The notes: generated by a model from the sequence alone, not told the origin. DNA of 20,238 nt from Bacteroidales bacterium UBA932 (GCA_002293585.1 DBDM01000190.1:21833-42070); one strand, 5' to 3'. Numbered from the stretch's first letter, positions 1 to 7,769 are shown. Made by a program: numbers and translations.

Positions 1-1
1 C

Positions 2-895
2 GCCGGTTCCTACTATTATAATAATTCGTTGAAACAAGATCATTATGATTCGACGCCTATTGGCGAAGTGTCATACACCGGGGGCGATACTATTGTCGTA
101 CGCTTAACATTGGCGTTTGCACAGGAGTTGGCCGACGCTACGGCAGAACAAATGTCGACGGATTCTTTGTTTCTAAAAGCATTTAAAGGGATATATTTAG
201 CGGTTGATACTGCCAATGCGCAGGCTGAGACGGGCGGAAGGGTTTCCTACTTCAATTTTTCCGATGCGATTCTGTCGATGTATTATAGAAACACCCCCGA
301 TGATGTAGCCGATTCAGCGCGTTATTATTACTATTACATTGACGACTATTCGCCCAATTTCAATGTGTATAAGCATAGCTCGGCGCATTTGGCCAACTCA
401 TCTTCGGATGTTTATCTCGAAGGCTTGGCAGGTGTAAAACCGTACATCGACTTTAATAATGTAAAAAATTCAATCCAGCATTTGGCCGATAGTCTTGAGG
501 TAGATATTGCTAAAATAGCGATTAACAAAGCGGAATTACTGGTGCAGTTGGCTTATCCCGGGAATGACATGAATACTTATCCTGCCATGACGACAATGGC
601 GTATAAACAGGATTCCGTGTATACTTTTGTGGTCGATACGTACCAAACCTATTTTGACGGTAACCTCAACCGTTCGTTACAGCAGTATGCGTACAATCTT
701 ACATATTATACCCAGGGTTTGTATACCGGGCATGCGGAAGACAATACCCCCGAAGCGCAGCAATTGATGATCTTTCCCACGGGCGTGACGAATGATTACT
801 ATTCCACCATTGTATTAGACCGCACTTATTATTCTTTCGGTGTGTTGAAAGGTCCCGGGGCAACAATAAAACTCACCTACACCGTATTGAAGTAA
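2..895 (+). CDS. DUF4270 family protein, 3' part (5' end outside window)
   Basis: The reading frame is open from the first bases, so the start and any lipoprotein signal peptide lie upstream; 297 codons plus TAA are visible. The protein is rich in Tyr, Asp and Asn, with a run of five Tyr near residue 108 of the visible part and no membrane segment. It ends in GATIKLTYTVLK, a beta-strand-like tail similar to the end of DUF4270 proteins, and holds a central segment like the family's 'vYleGlaGvkpyi' region. DUF4270 proteins are predicted surface or periplasmic lipoproteins of Bacteroidota with no settled function. An in-frame TTG at 29 is not a believable start because the frame continues upstream of it. 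The last codons overlap the -33 element of the tRNA-Lys promoter. The family call rests on recalled similarity. Confidence 0.75.
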   Translation, partial: AGSYYYNNSLKQDHYDSTPIGEVSYTGGDTIVVRLTLAFAQELADATAEQMSTDSLFLKAFKGIYLAVDTANAQAETGGRVSYFNFSDAILSMYYRNTPDDVADSARYYYYYIDDYSPNFNVYKHSSAHLANSSSDVYLEGLAGVKPYIDFNNVKNSIQHLADSLEVDIAKIAINKAELLVQLAYPGNDMNTYPAMTTMAYKQDSVYTFVVDTYQTYFDGNLNRSLQQYAYNLTYYTQGLYTGHAEDNTPEAQQLMIFPTGVTNDYYSTIVLDRTYYSFGVLKGPGATIKLTYTVLK

Positions 896-916
896 ACAAA
901 TAAATGTGTATATTTG
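887..916 (+). promoter_or_regulatory. Promoter of tRNA-Lys (Bacteroidota -33/-7 type)
   Basis: TTG at 887-889 and TATATTTG at 909-916 are separated by 19 bp, the arrangement known for the primary sigma factor of Bacteroidota (TTTG, about 19 bp, TAnnTTTG). The -33 element lies inside the last codons of the DUF4270 gene. The mature tRNA begins 12 nt after the -7 element, so the 5' leader removed by RNase P would be only a few bases. Confidence 0.75.
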
Positions 917-928
917 CACTCCAAAAAT

Positions 929-1004
929 GACTCCGTAGCTCAGCTGGTAGAGCAATTGACTCTTAATCAATGGGTCGAGAGTTCGAATCTCTCCGGGGTC
1001 ACCA
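929..1004 (+). tRNA. tRNA-Lys (anticodon CTT)
   Basis: A full cloverleaf is visible. The acceptor stem GACTCCG pairs with CGGGGTC, with one G-U pair. The D-arm is GCTC/GAGC around AGCTGGTA. The anticodon stem ATTGA/TCAAT closes the loop CTCTTAA with anticodon CTT at 962-964. The T-arm GAGAG/CTCTC closes the loop TTCGAAT. The discriminator is A1001 and CCA is encoded at 1002-1004. CTT reads AAG lysine codons. It has its own promoter and terminator, so it is a single-gene transcription unit. Confidence 0.97.
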
Positions 1005-1012
1005 ACAAAATC

Positions 1013-1048
1013 AACCGATTACAATTTTAATGCGTAGTCGGTTTTTTT
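1013..1048 (+). terminator. Intrinsic terminator after tRNA-Lys
   Basis: AACCGATTA (1013-1021) pairs with TAGTCGGTT (1035-1043) as a 9-bp stem with one G-U pair, closed by a 13-nt AT-rich loop. A run of seven T at 1042-1048 follows directly, two of them shared with the stem. The structure begins 9 nt after the encoded CCA. The T-run ends two bases before the -7 element of the next promoter. Confidence 0.8.
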
Positions 1049-1049
1049 G

Positions 1050-1057
1050 TATCTTTG
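1050..1057 (+). promoter_or_regulatory. -7 element of the uup-like gene
   Basis: TATCTTTG fits TAnnTTTG exactly and lies 22 bp before the chosen ATG. No good -33 TTTG is found at the expected spacing, where the sequence is the AT-rich terminator loop. The 15 bases 1043-1057 (six T, G, then TATCTTTG) recur exactly in front of holB at 10593-10607. Confidence 0.6.
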
Positions 1058-1079
1058 TGATTGCGTAAATTGCATTATT

Positions 1080-2852
1080 ATGGCAGCAATGCTTCAAGTA
1101 GAGGGTTTAAGTAAAAGTTTCGGGGTGCTGACACTCTTTGAAAATATTGGTTTTGTAATCAATGAGGGACAACGCACGGGGCTGATTGCGCGGAATGGCG
1201 CCGGAAAAACTACCCTGCTCAACATCATTGCGGGAATGGAAGAAGCCGATGCCGGAATCGTGGTTTTTAAAAAAGAAGCCAAAGTAGCTTACCTGCACCA
1301 GGATCCGCATTTCCCGCCGGGCACTACGGTGATGGAGGCTTGCAGTAATGCCAAAACCGAAGCGGCAGAACAACGGGCAAAGAAAATGCTGACCCAACTG
1401 CAAATCAAACAGCTCGACCGGCAGGTGGAGGAATTGTCGGGCGGACAGTTAAAGCGGGTGGCGCTGGCCAACGTGTTGCTTACCGAGCCTGACCTGCTGA
1501 TTCTTGATGAGCCTACCAACCACCTTGACCTTGAAATGACGGAATGGCTCGAAGAGTATTTACGCCGCTCAAAGCTTAGCCTGCTGATGGTAACGCACGA
1601 CCGCTATTTTCTCGACCGTGTGTGCTCCGATATTATAGAGATTGACCGCAAGCGGATATTCCAATACAAGGGCAATTATTCCTACTATCTTGAAAAACGG
1701 CAGGAGCGCGTGATTGCAGAGAATGCCGAGCTCGACCATGCCAACAATCTTTTCCGCCGTGAGCTGGAATGGATGCGCCGCATGCCGCAAGCCCGCGGTA
1801 CCAAAGCCAAATCACGTGTCGACGCTTTTTATGATTTGGAAGAAAAAGTAAAACAACAGCAGGAGCAGGGAAGTGTGAAACTGAAAGTCAACGCTTCCTA
1901 CATCGGCACAAAAATCTTTGAGGCCCGTTATATATCCAAGCGTTTCGGCGACTTGAAAATAACGGACAATTTCCATTATATTTTCTCGCGTTATGAAAAA
2001 ATGGGCATTGTAGGCAATAACGGAACGGGAAAAACCACCTTCATTAAAATGCTGATTGGTGAAGAAAAGCCCGACAGCGGCTCGTTTGATATAGGAGAGA
2101 CCGTGCGGTTCGGCTACTATAGTCAGACGGGATTAGTATTCAACGAATCCATGAAAGTGATCGATGTGGTGCGCGAAATTGCCGAAGAAATTTCATTAGG
2201 TAACGGTAAAAAATTGACCGCTTCGCAATTTCTGCAACATTTTTTGTTTACGCCCGAAACACAACATAACTACGTATCCAAGCTCAGCGGCGGCGAGCGG
2301 CGCAGGCTGCACCTCTGCACGGTGCTCATCCGTAACCCCAATTTTCTGGTGCTCGACGAGCCTACCAACGACCTTGATATTGCTACGCTGAATGTGCTGG
2401 AAGATTATTTACAGTCGTTCAACGGCTGTGTGATCGTGGTGTCGCACGACCGCTATTTCATGGATAAGGTGGTGGATCACCTGCTGGTGTTCCGCGGCAA
2501 TGCCGATATCAAAGACTTTCCGGGCAATTATTCCGACTATCGTTTATGGAAGGAAGAACAGGAAAAGCAGGTGCGGGAGCGCCGGCAGGATCAGGCGAAG
2601 CCGGTGAAACAGCAGGCAGAGAAGCCGGAAGCGCCGAAAAAGAAATTGACGTACAAAGAGCAACGTGAATTTGAAGCCCTGGAACAGGACATTGCGGCTT
2701 TGGAAGCAGAAAAGCAACAGATAGAAACCGCCCTAAGCTCCGGCGCCTTAGATCACCGTGACTTAATGGAAAAATCAACACGGATTGGCGAGGTGAACCG
2801 GCTGCTGGATGAAAAGATGCATCGTTGGCTCGAATTGAGCGAATTTTTGTAA
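1080..2852 (+). CDS. uup: ABC-F family ATPase, Uup-like
   Basis: This is a soluble duplicated ATP-binding cassette protein of 590 aa with no membrane segment, the ABC-F layout. Members act on ribosomes or ribosome-associated structures rather than in transport. Cassette 1 has a Walker A at 37-44, signature LSGGQ 119-123 and Walker B LLILDEP 139-145. The linker (about 205-265) contains ELEWMRRMPQARGTKAKSR, typical of the Uup branch. Cassette 2 has GNNGTGKT 312-319, LSGGE 402-406 and LVLDEP 423-428. A charged C-terminal region (about 490-590) looks like the Uup coiled-coil domain. The first Walker A reads ARNGAGKT, with Ala for the usual first Gly. The start is ATG 1080; ATG 1089 is an alternative, and a TTG at 1047 is excluded because it precedes the -7 element. 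It ends flush against thrA. The ABC-F call is firm; the exact subfamily is probable. Confidence 0.9.
   Translation: MAAMLQVEGLSKSFGVLTLFENIGFVINEGQRTGLIARNGAGKTTLLNIIAGMEEADAGIVVFKKEAKVAYLHQDPHFPPGTTVMEACSNAKTEAAEQRAKKMLTQLQIKQLDRQVEELSGGQLKRVALANVLLTEPDLLILDEPTNHLDLEMTEWLEEYLRRSKLSLLMVTHDRYFLDRVCSDIIEIDRKRIFQYKGNYSYYLEKRQERVIAENAELDHANNLFRRELEWMRRMPQARGTKAKSRVDAFYDLEEKVKQQQEQGSVKLKVNASYIGTKIFEARYISKRFGDLKITDNFHYIFSRYEKMGIVGNNGTGKTTFIKMLIGEEKPDSGSFDIGETVRFGYYSQTGLVFNESMKVIDVVREIAEEISLGNGKKLTASQFLQHFLFTPETQHNYVSKLSGGERRRLHLCTVLIRNPNFLVLDEPTNDLDIATLNVLEDYLQSFNGCVIVVSHDRYFMDKVVDHLLVFRGNADIKDFPGNYSDYRLWKEEQEKQVRERRQDQAKPVKQQAEKPEAPKKKLTYKEQREFEALEQDIAALEAEKQQIETALSSGALDHRDLMEKSTRIGEVNRLLDEKMHRWLELSEFL
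2828..2848 (+). terminator. Possible weak terminator inside the end of uup
   Basis: GCTC (2828-2831) and GAGC (2837-2840) form a 4-bp stem around GAATT. It can be lengthened by TT/AA past a G-G mismatch, and five T at 2844-2848 follow. It lies within the last codons of uup, the only place available because thrA abuts the stop codon. The stem is short, so this is only a candidate. Confidence 0.25.
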
Positions 2853-5288
2853 TTACACCGTCTTCAATATATCATTAAATATGCCGGCGGCGGTGATGCG
2901 GGCGCCGGCACCGGCACCTTTAATGATTACCGGACTGGGATAATCCTCGCTTTGGATAGACACGGCATTGTCGGTGCCCGTCAGCGCATAGAACGGATGA
3001 TCCTTGTCTATTTCCTGCGGCCCCACAGCTATTTCATCTTCCGTAATGGTGGCCATGTACACTAACTTTTTCCCGGCCTTGCCGACCTTATTGAACAAGG
3101 TGTTGAAGACGCTTTCCTGCGCTTCCAGTTTTTCATAAAAGTCGGTTATGCTTCCTTCGAATAAGGATTTCGGCACAAATTCTTTTTGGGTAATTTGTTT
3201 GGCTTCGGTGGTTAAACCAATTTCCCGCGCCAATATAATGGTTTTCCGCAACACATCTTTTCCTTTGAGGTCGAGCCGTGGGTCGGGCTCCGTATAGCCT
3301 AATTCTTTAGCTTTTAAAAGGACTTTGCAAAACGAAGTGTCGCCGGTGTAGTTGCTGAACAGGTAGTTTAACGTACCCGATATAATCGCTTCGATTTTCT
3401 GTATTTTATCTCCGGCGTTGATCATGGCGTTGATGGTAGAGATGACCGGTAACGCAGCGCCTACATTCGTTTCATAATAATAGGCCAGACTCTCTCTCCG
3501 TGCGGTTTCTTTGATCTGACTGTAGTACTCGTAACTTTCGGAATTGGCAATTTTGTTGCAGGTGACAATACTTATTTTCTTCGACAATATTTCGGGATAG
3601 GTGTAGGAAATATGCCTGTCGGACGTGCAGTCCACGAATACGCTGTTTTTTAAATTCATGCCTGCGGCCGCTATGATATAGTCCTCTATGGTACACACCG
3701 CGCCGTTTTTCAGCTCTGCCGGAATGGTGGCCACGTTGATGCCGTGCTGGTTGAAAAACATTTTTTTGCTGTCGCATACACCCACCAATTTAATTTGTAT
3801 GCCCGATTTGTCCAATAATTTCCCGCCCTGCCGGTGGATAATGTCCACCAGCTCTTTGCCCACATTGCCGTACCCCGCCAAATATATATTGATGGTCTTT
3901 ACCGGAAGGTCGAAAAATTCCTGATGAATAACTTTTAATGCAGGCTCTACGTCGTTGGTGTTGATCACGGCCGACACATTTTTTTCGGATGAGCCTTGCG
4001 CGATAGCTCGTATGTTGATGCCCTCTTTGCCCAGTGCGTCGAACATGCGCCCGCTGGCGCCGGACTGGTTTTTCATGTCGTCGCCCACAAGGCTGATGAT
4101 GGAAAATCCCTTCTCCACTTTTAAGGGTTCTACTTTATTCAGACTGATTTCATAAGCAAACAATTCGTCCGCCGCTTTTTTCGCTTTTTCGGCATCTTTT
4201 TGCGCTATGGCAATGAGCATGGTGTTCACTGACGAGGCTTGTGTAATCAGAATAATGCTGATATTATTCCGGGTCAGCGCTTCAAACAGCCTGCTGGAAT
4301 AGCCTGGAATATCTACCATGCCGCTACCTTCCATGGAAATGAGCGCGAGACTGTCGCTGCTGGATATGCCTTTGATTTTGTTGGGGCTTTCGGGCGGATT
4401 ATTTTCTATCAAGGTTCCCGGATCGGTAGGATTGAACGTATTTTTTACCAGAATAGGAATGCCTTTCTTGACCACCGGTTGTATGGTGGGCGGGTAGACT
4501 ACTTTTGCTCCGAAATGCGATAATTCCAACGCTTCTTTATAAGAAATATTCCGGATGGTGTTGGCCTGCGGAACAATTCGCGGATCGCAGGTCATCATGC
4601 CGTTGACATCCGTCCATATTTCAAGCATCCTTGCCTGGGCGCCTACGGCGAATAGGGCTGCCGAATAATCCGAACCGCCCCTGCCGAGGGTGGTGGTTCG
4701 GCCTATGCTGTCGGATGCAATAAATCCGGGCAGCACCAATAATTTATAATTATTTTTCTGCACCAGTTCTTTAATATTATGGTAAGTTTTTTCTACGTCT
4801 ACCACATTAGCAGAAAGGTGGTTGTTGGTTTTGATGATTTCCCGTGCATCTACCCATTTGCAGTGAATGCCTAAACTCCACAGCTTACATTTAATAATAT
4901 TGGTAGATAAGAGTTCTCCGAAACTCATGATGTGGTCGAGGGTATGCGAACTTAATTCTTTCAGCAGGAATACGCCTTTGGAAACATCTTTCAGCTCATT
5001 GAACAAAGATTGGACAAGGGGTTTGATGATGTTATGGTGCTCCACCGGAATAAGTTCGTCGATGATCACATCATGCTGTTTTTCCAGCGCATCTATGAGC
5101 GTTTCGTATTGCTTGTCGCCTTCGGCCGCCGTGTTGCCTATGGCGATGAGCTTGTCCGTACACTTACTGATAGCGGAACAAACCAGTATGATCCTGTCTT
5201 TGGACAGGGCTTCTTTTACAATATCGACTACTTTATTGATGTTTTGGGCATCGGCTACAGATGAGCCTCCGAATTTTAATACTTGCAT
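2853..5288 (-). CDS. thrA: Bifunctional aspartokinase / homoserine dehydrogenase
   Basis: This 811-aa cytosolic enzyme catalyses the first step (aspartate to aspartyl phosphate) and third step (aspartate semialdehyde to homoserine) of the aspartate pathway. The kinase part begins KFGGSS (5-10) and carries TLGRGGSDYSA (200-210). Two ACT-type regulatory repeats span about 310-455. The dehydrogenase has the nucleotide-binding motif GYGNVG (472-477), ETNVGAALP (606-614), SGTLNYL (637-643) and the catalytic stretch EPDPRLDLKGKDVLRK (667-682). The length matches the E. coli ThrA/MetL type (about 810-820 aa), so it is an intact fusion. It is last in the metY-metX-thrA operon, 2 bp after metX. That context suggests a supply of homoserine for methionine (a MetL-like role), although its feedback effector cannot be read from sequence. 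Start ATG at 5288 precedes the conserved N-terminus directly. Confidence 0.96.
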   Translation of the reverse strand: MQVLKFGGSSVADAQNINKVVDIVKEALSKDRIILVCSAISKCTDKLIAIGNTAAEGDKQYETLIDALEKQHDVIIDELIPVEHHNIIKPLVQSLFNELKDVSKGVFLLKELSSHTLDHIMSFGELLSTNIIKCKLWSLGIHCKWVDAREIIKTNNHLSANVVDVEKTYHNIKELVQKNNYKLLVLPGFIASDSIGRTTTLGRGGSDYSAALFAVGAQARMLEIWTDVNGMMTCDPRIVPQANTIRNISYKEALELSHFGAKVVYPPTIQPVVKKGIPILVKNTFNPTDPGTLIENNPPESPNKIKGISSSDSLALISMEGSGMVDIPGYSSRLFEALTRNNISIILITQASSVNTMLIAIAQKDAEKAKKAADELFAYEISLNKVEPLKVEKGFSIISLVGDDMKNQSGASGRMFDALGKEGINIRAIAQGSSEKNVSAVINTNDVEPALKVIHQEFFDLPVKTINIYLAGYGNVGKELVDIIHRQGGKLLDKSGIQIKLVGVCDSKKMFFNQHGINVATIPAELKNGAVCTIEDYIIAAAGMNLKNSVFVDCTSDRHISYTYPEILSKKISIVTCNKIANSESYEYYSQIKETARRESLAYYYETNVGAALPVISTINAMINAGDKIQKIEAIISGTLNYLFSNYTGDTSFCKVLLKAKELGYTEPDPRLDLKGKDVLRKTIILAREIGLTTEAKQITQKEFVPKSLFEGSITDFYEKLEAQESVFNTLFNKVGKAGKKLVYMATITEDEIAVGPQEIDKDHPFYALTGTDNAVSIQSEDYPSPVIIKGAGAGARITAAGIFNDILKTV

Positions 5289-5290
5289 TT

Positions 5291-6307
5291 TTACAGGATA
5301 TTATGTTTGACTATAGCATTGGTTATTTGTTCGCTTTCGAGCAGAAACCCGTCGTGCCCGAAATTTGAATCAATGAGTTCGAGTTGTGCGCCCGGCACGT
5401 GTTGCCGGATAAATTCAAGTTCGGAAACAGGAAATAACATATCGCTTTTTATGGCAATGCACAAGGTCTTGGCTTTCACCGTGCCGAGCGCCTGTTCCGC
5501 GCCTCCCCTGTGCCGTCCCACGTTATGACTTTCCAAGCTGTTGGTTAAGGTGAAGTAGGAGTAAGCGTCGAACCTGTCCGTAAGTTTTTTCCCCTGGTAT
5601 TCCTGATACCTTCCGGCCTTGCCTGCAAACAGGAAATCGACGTCCTCTTCCTGCTGGGTCAACCGGTATCCTTTGTAGGAACGATAGGACAACAGCGCTA
5701 TGGCGCGTGCACAGGCCAATCCTTTTTTTCCGCCGTCCGTATTTTCTTGTGCTAAAAAACTTGGGTCCGTATATAGCGCCATTCTTTGTGTGTGGCTAAA
5801 TGCCGTACGCCATGGGCTTACTATGGCGTTGGTGGCAATGAGGCATAAATTTCTTATTAAATCAGGCGATGATATGCTCCATTCTATGGCCTGAAATCCG
5901 CCTCCGGAGCCGCCTATCAGCAAATCAATGCCGGATATGTTCAGCTGCTTTCTTAGCAGTTCGTGGGCGGCCACCTGGTCTCTTATGGTGACGGCCGGAA
6001 AATCCAGCAGGTAGGCTTTTCCCGTTGCGGGTGCTATGGAAGCCGGACCGGTAGTGCCGTAACAGGAACCTAAAATGTTCGCGCAGATGACAAAATATTT
6101 ATCGGTGTCGAATAATTTCCCCGGTCCTGTGAGGCTGTCCCACCACTCTTCGGGATTGGAATTGGCCGTTAACGCATGACATATCCATATTACTTTTTTT
6201 GCAGGCGTAAATTCGCCGCTTACGTGGTAGCAAATATCAATGTGGTCTACAGCGCCACCGGATTCTAATGCAAAGGGCTTATCGTAACGGAATGTTTTTT
6301 TTATCAT
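5291..6307 (-). CDS. metX: Homoserine O-acetyltransferase (alpha/beta hydrolase fold)
   Basis: This enzyme transfers acetyl from acetyl-CoA to homoserine, giving O-acetylhomoserine, the substrate of the next enzyme in the operon. The 338-aa protein has the oxyanion-region HALT (44-47) and the conserved YGTTGPAS stretch (83-90). The nucleophile elbow is GGSGGG (132-137) with Ser134, and the other triad members are probably Asp289 (KSDMLFP) and His318 (FGHDGF). Most MetX proteins have GGSLGG at the elbow, so Gly replaces Leu here. Its ATG overlaps the metY stop as ATGA and its stop lies 2 bp before thrA, so the three genes are probably co-translated. Acetyl rather than succinyl use is inferred from family resemblance and from the neighbouring O-acetylhomoserine sulfhydrylase. 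Confidence 0.9.
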   Translation of the reverse strand: MIKKTFRYDKPFALESGGAVDHIDICYHVSGEFTPAKKVIWICHALTANSNPEEWWDSLTGPGKLFDTDKYFVICANILGSCYGTTGPASIAPATGKAYLLDFPAVTIRDQVAAHELLRKQLNISGIDLLIGGSGGGFQAIEWSISSPDLIRNLCLIATNAIVSPWRTAFSHTQRMALYTDPSFLAQENTDGGKKGLACARAIALLSYRSYKGYRLTQQEEDVDFLFAGKAGRYQEYQGKKLTDRFDAYSYFTLTNSLESHNVGRHRGGAEQALGTVKAKTLCIAIKSDMLFPVSELEFIRQHVPGAQLELIDSNFGHDGFLLESEQITNAIVKHNIL

Positions 6308-7581
6308 AATTTACGCAGTGCATTATCGAGGTCTTGTTTCAGGTCGTCTATGTGCTCTATGCCCACGGCCAGCCGCAACATATTCTCGCCTATGCCGGCA
6401 GCTTCCAGCGCCGGTTTGCCGAGTTGTGAATGCGTGGTCGATGCAGGATGAGATATGAGGGTTTTGTTATCGCCCACGTTGACCAAGTGTAAAATAAGTT
6501 CCAGACTTTCTACGAATTTTGCCGTTGCCGCCTTGTCGCCTTTCACGCTAAAACTTAGTACGCCGCCAAAGCCTTTTTTGAAATATTTTTTGGCCATTTC
6601 ATGTGAAGGATGCGAGGGTAATCCGGGATAATTAACGGACGCTACTTTAGGGTGCGCCTGCAACCAGTGGGCCAGTTCCAGCGCGTTGTCCAGCATCCTG
6701 TCCATTCGCAGCGATAATGTTTCCACACCTTGTAATAACAGGAAGGCATTCATCGGGCTCAGGGCGCAACCCCAGGTGCGCAGTCCCAACGCCCGTATGC
6801 TTACTGCAAAAGCATTTTCTTTGAATGTATCACTAAATACCAGTCCGTGGTAGGCCACGCAGGGCTCGGTGTATTGAGGGAAATTTCCGCCGGCCCAATT
6901 GAAGTTGCCGGCATCTACAATAATTCCGCCGATGCTGTTGCCATGCCCGCCTATCCATTTTGTGGCGGATTGGGTGATAATGTTAGCGCCTATGGCTTTT
7001 GGCCTGAACAGATAGCCTGCTCCGCCGAAAGTATTGTCTACAACTAATGGAATTTTATGCTTGTGTGCGATATCCGCCAACTGTTCAAAGTCGGGAATGT
7101 AAAAATCGGAATTTCCTATCGTCTCCGTATAGATCGCTTTCGTCTTTTTATCTATGAGTTGTTGGATGTTTCCGCCGTCTTTGCCGGCGAATTTTACGCC
7201 TATGCCGAGTTTGGAAAAATTTACTTTTAACTGGTTATAGCTGCCGCCGTATAAGCTGGGCGTACTTACTATATTGTCGTCTATGCCCGCCAGGTTATTA
7301 ATGGTGAGGAACAATGCGGCTTGTCCCGAAGCCACGGCTACGGCCGCCGTACCGCCTTCCAGGGCGGCAATTCTTTGTTCCAGTACATCCGTAGTGGGAT
7401 TGGAAAGCCGGGTGTAGATGTGACCTTCTGCTTTAAGGTTAAATAAATCGGCGGCATGCTGCGTGTCTTTAAATTCATACGAGGTGGTTTGATGAATGGG
7501 CGTGGCGCATGCGCCTGTTTGGGTGTCTTTGTAACGGCCGGCATGAACCTGTAAGGTCTCAAAATGTTTATCCATAGACAT
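6304..7581 (-). CDS. metY: O-acetylhomoserine sulfhydrylase
   Basis: A pyridoxal-phosphate enzyme of the Cys/Met metabolism family, 425 aa. It is expected to condense O-acetylhomoserine with sulfide to homocysteine, bypassing cystathionine. The N-terminus ETLQVHAGRYKDTQTGA and YTRLSNPTTDVLEQR (56-70) are typical of the MetY branch. The cofactor site shows SGQAA (85-89), VDNTF (181-185) and the Schiff-base lysine Lys208 in SATKWIGGHG. The protein is longer than MetB/MetC types (about 380-400 aa) because of a MetY-type extension near 225-260. It is first in the operon, overlaps metX by 4 nt and follows a structured leader. The start is ATG 7581; a second ATG two codons in (7575) is also possible. 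Cystathionine gamma-synthase activity is the main alternative, made less likely by length and motifs. Confidence 0.93.
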   Translation of the reverse strand: MSMDKHFETLQVHAGRYKDTQTGACATPIHQTTSYEFKDTQHAADLFNLKAEGHIYTRLSNPTTDVLEQRIAALEGGTAAVAVASGQAALFLTINNLAGIDDNIVSTPSLYGGSYNQLKVNFSKLGIGVKFAGKDGGNIQQLIDKKTKAIYTETIGNSDFYIPDFEQLADIAHKHKIPLVVDNTFGGAGYLFRPKAIGANIITQSATKWIGGHGNSIGGIIVDAGNFNWAGGNFPQYTEPCVAYHGLVFSDTFKENAFAVSIRALGLRTWGCALSPMNAFLLLQGVETLSLRMDRMLDNALELAHWLQAHPKVASVNYPGLPSHPSHEMAKKYFKKGFGGVLSFSVKGDKAATAKFVESLELILHLVNVGDNKTLISHPASTTHSQLGKPALEAAGIGENMLRLAVGIEHIDDLKQDLDNALRKL

Positions 7582-7630
7582 TATTTTGTCGATTAATGGT
7601 TATTAATATATGTATTTTTTGTGTTGAATA

Positions 7631-7729
7631 TCCTCAACGGATGAGGACGTGAAATGGAAATGTATGCATCTAGCGATGCATTCGCATGAAATAAACCGTA
7701 AATATGCTTGAATATTTTTCCATATACGG
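7631..7729 (-). ncRNA. Structured 5' leader of metY (candidate regulatory RNA)
   Basis: On the minus strand, starting at about the predicted transcription start, three hairpins can form. HP1 pairs CCGTA (7729-7725) plus TATG (7724-7721) with CATA (7706-7703) and TACGG (7700-7696), with a 2-nt bulge. HP2 is a perfect 7-bp stem ATGCATC/GATGCAT with loop GCTA (7681-7664). HP3 is TCCTCA/TGAGGA with loop TCCGT (7647-7631). The HP3 loop contains CCGT, complementary to ACGG in the 3' arm of HP1, so an alternative pairing is possible. No T-run follows, so any control would act on translation or stability. It does not match the S-box or SAM-II cores as I remember them. Confidence 0.4.
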
Positions 7730-7731
7730 GG

Positions 7732-7739
7732 CAAAGATA
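7732..7739 (-). promoter_or_regulatory. -7 element of the metY-metX-thrA operon
   Basis: Read on the minus strand this is TATCTTTG, an exact TAnnTTTG. The predicted transcription start near 7727 leaves a leader of about 145 nt before metY. No -33 TTG is found at 19 bp; that position is an A/T tract (7752-7772) shared with the divergent promoter of the TPR gene, which may act as an upstream element. Confidence 0.6.
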
Positions 7740-7769
7740 TACATAATTTTGTTAAAAAAAAAATTATTT

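Noticed and set aside
1047..1079. TTG start of the uup-like protein at 1047
   Set aside because: It lies in the terminator T-run and before the -7 element; ATG 1080 or 1089 fits the family N-terminus.
7664..7681. Perfect palindrome ATGCATC-TAGC-GATGCAT as a repressor operator
   Set aside because: It could be a dimeric regulator site, but it lies downstream of the predicted transcription start among other hairpins, so an RNA stem is at least as likely; I have no motif match to a known regulator.
7582..7731. S-box (SAM-I) or SAM-II riboswitch before metY
   Set aside because: The S-box core elements (the GAGGG-type and GCAACC segments) and the SAM-II pseudoknot core are not found on either strand; I therefore report only an unclassified structured leader.
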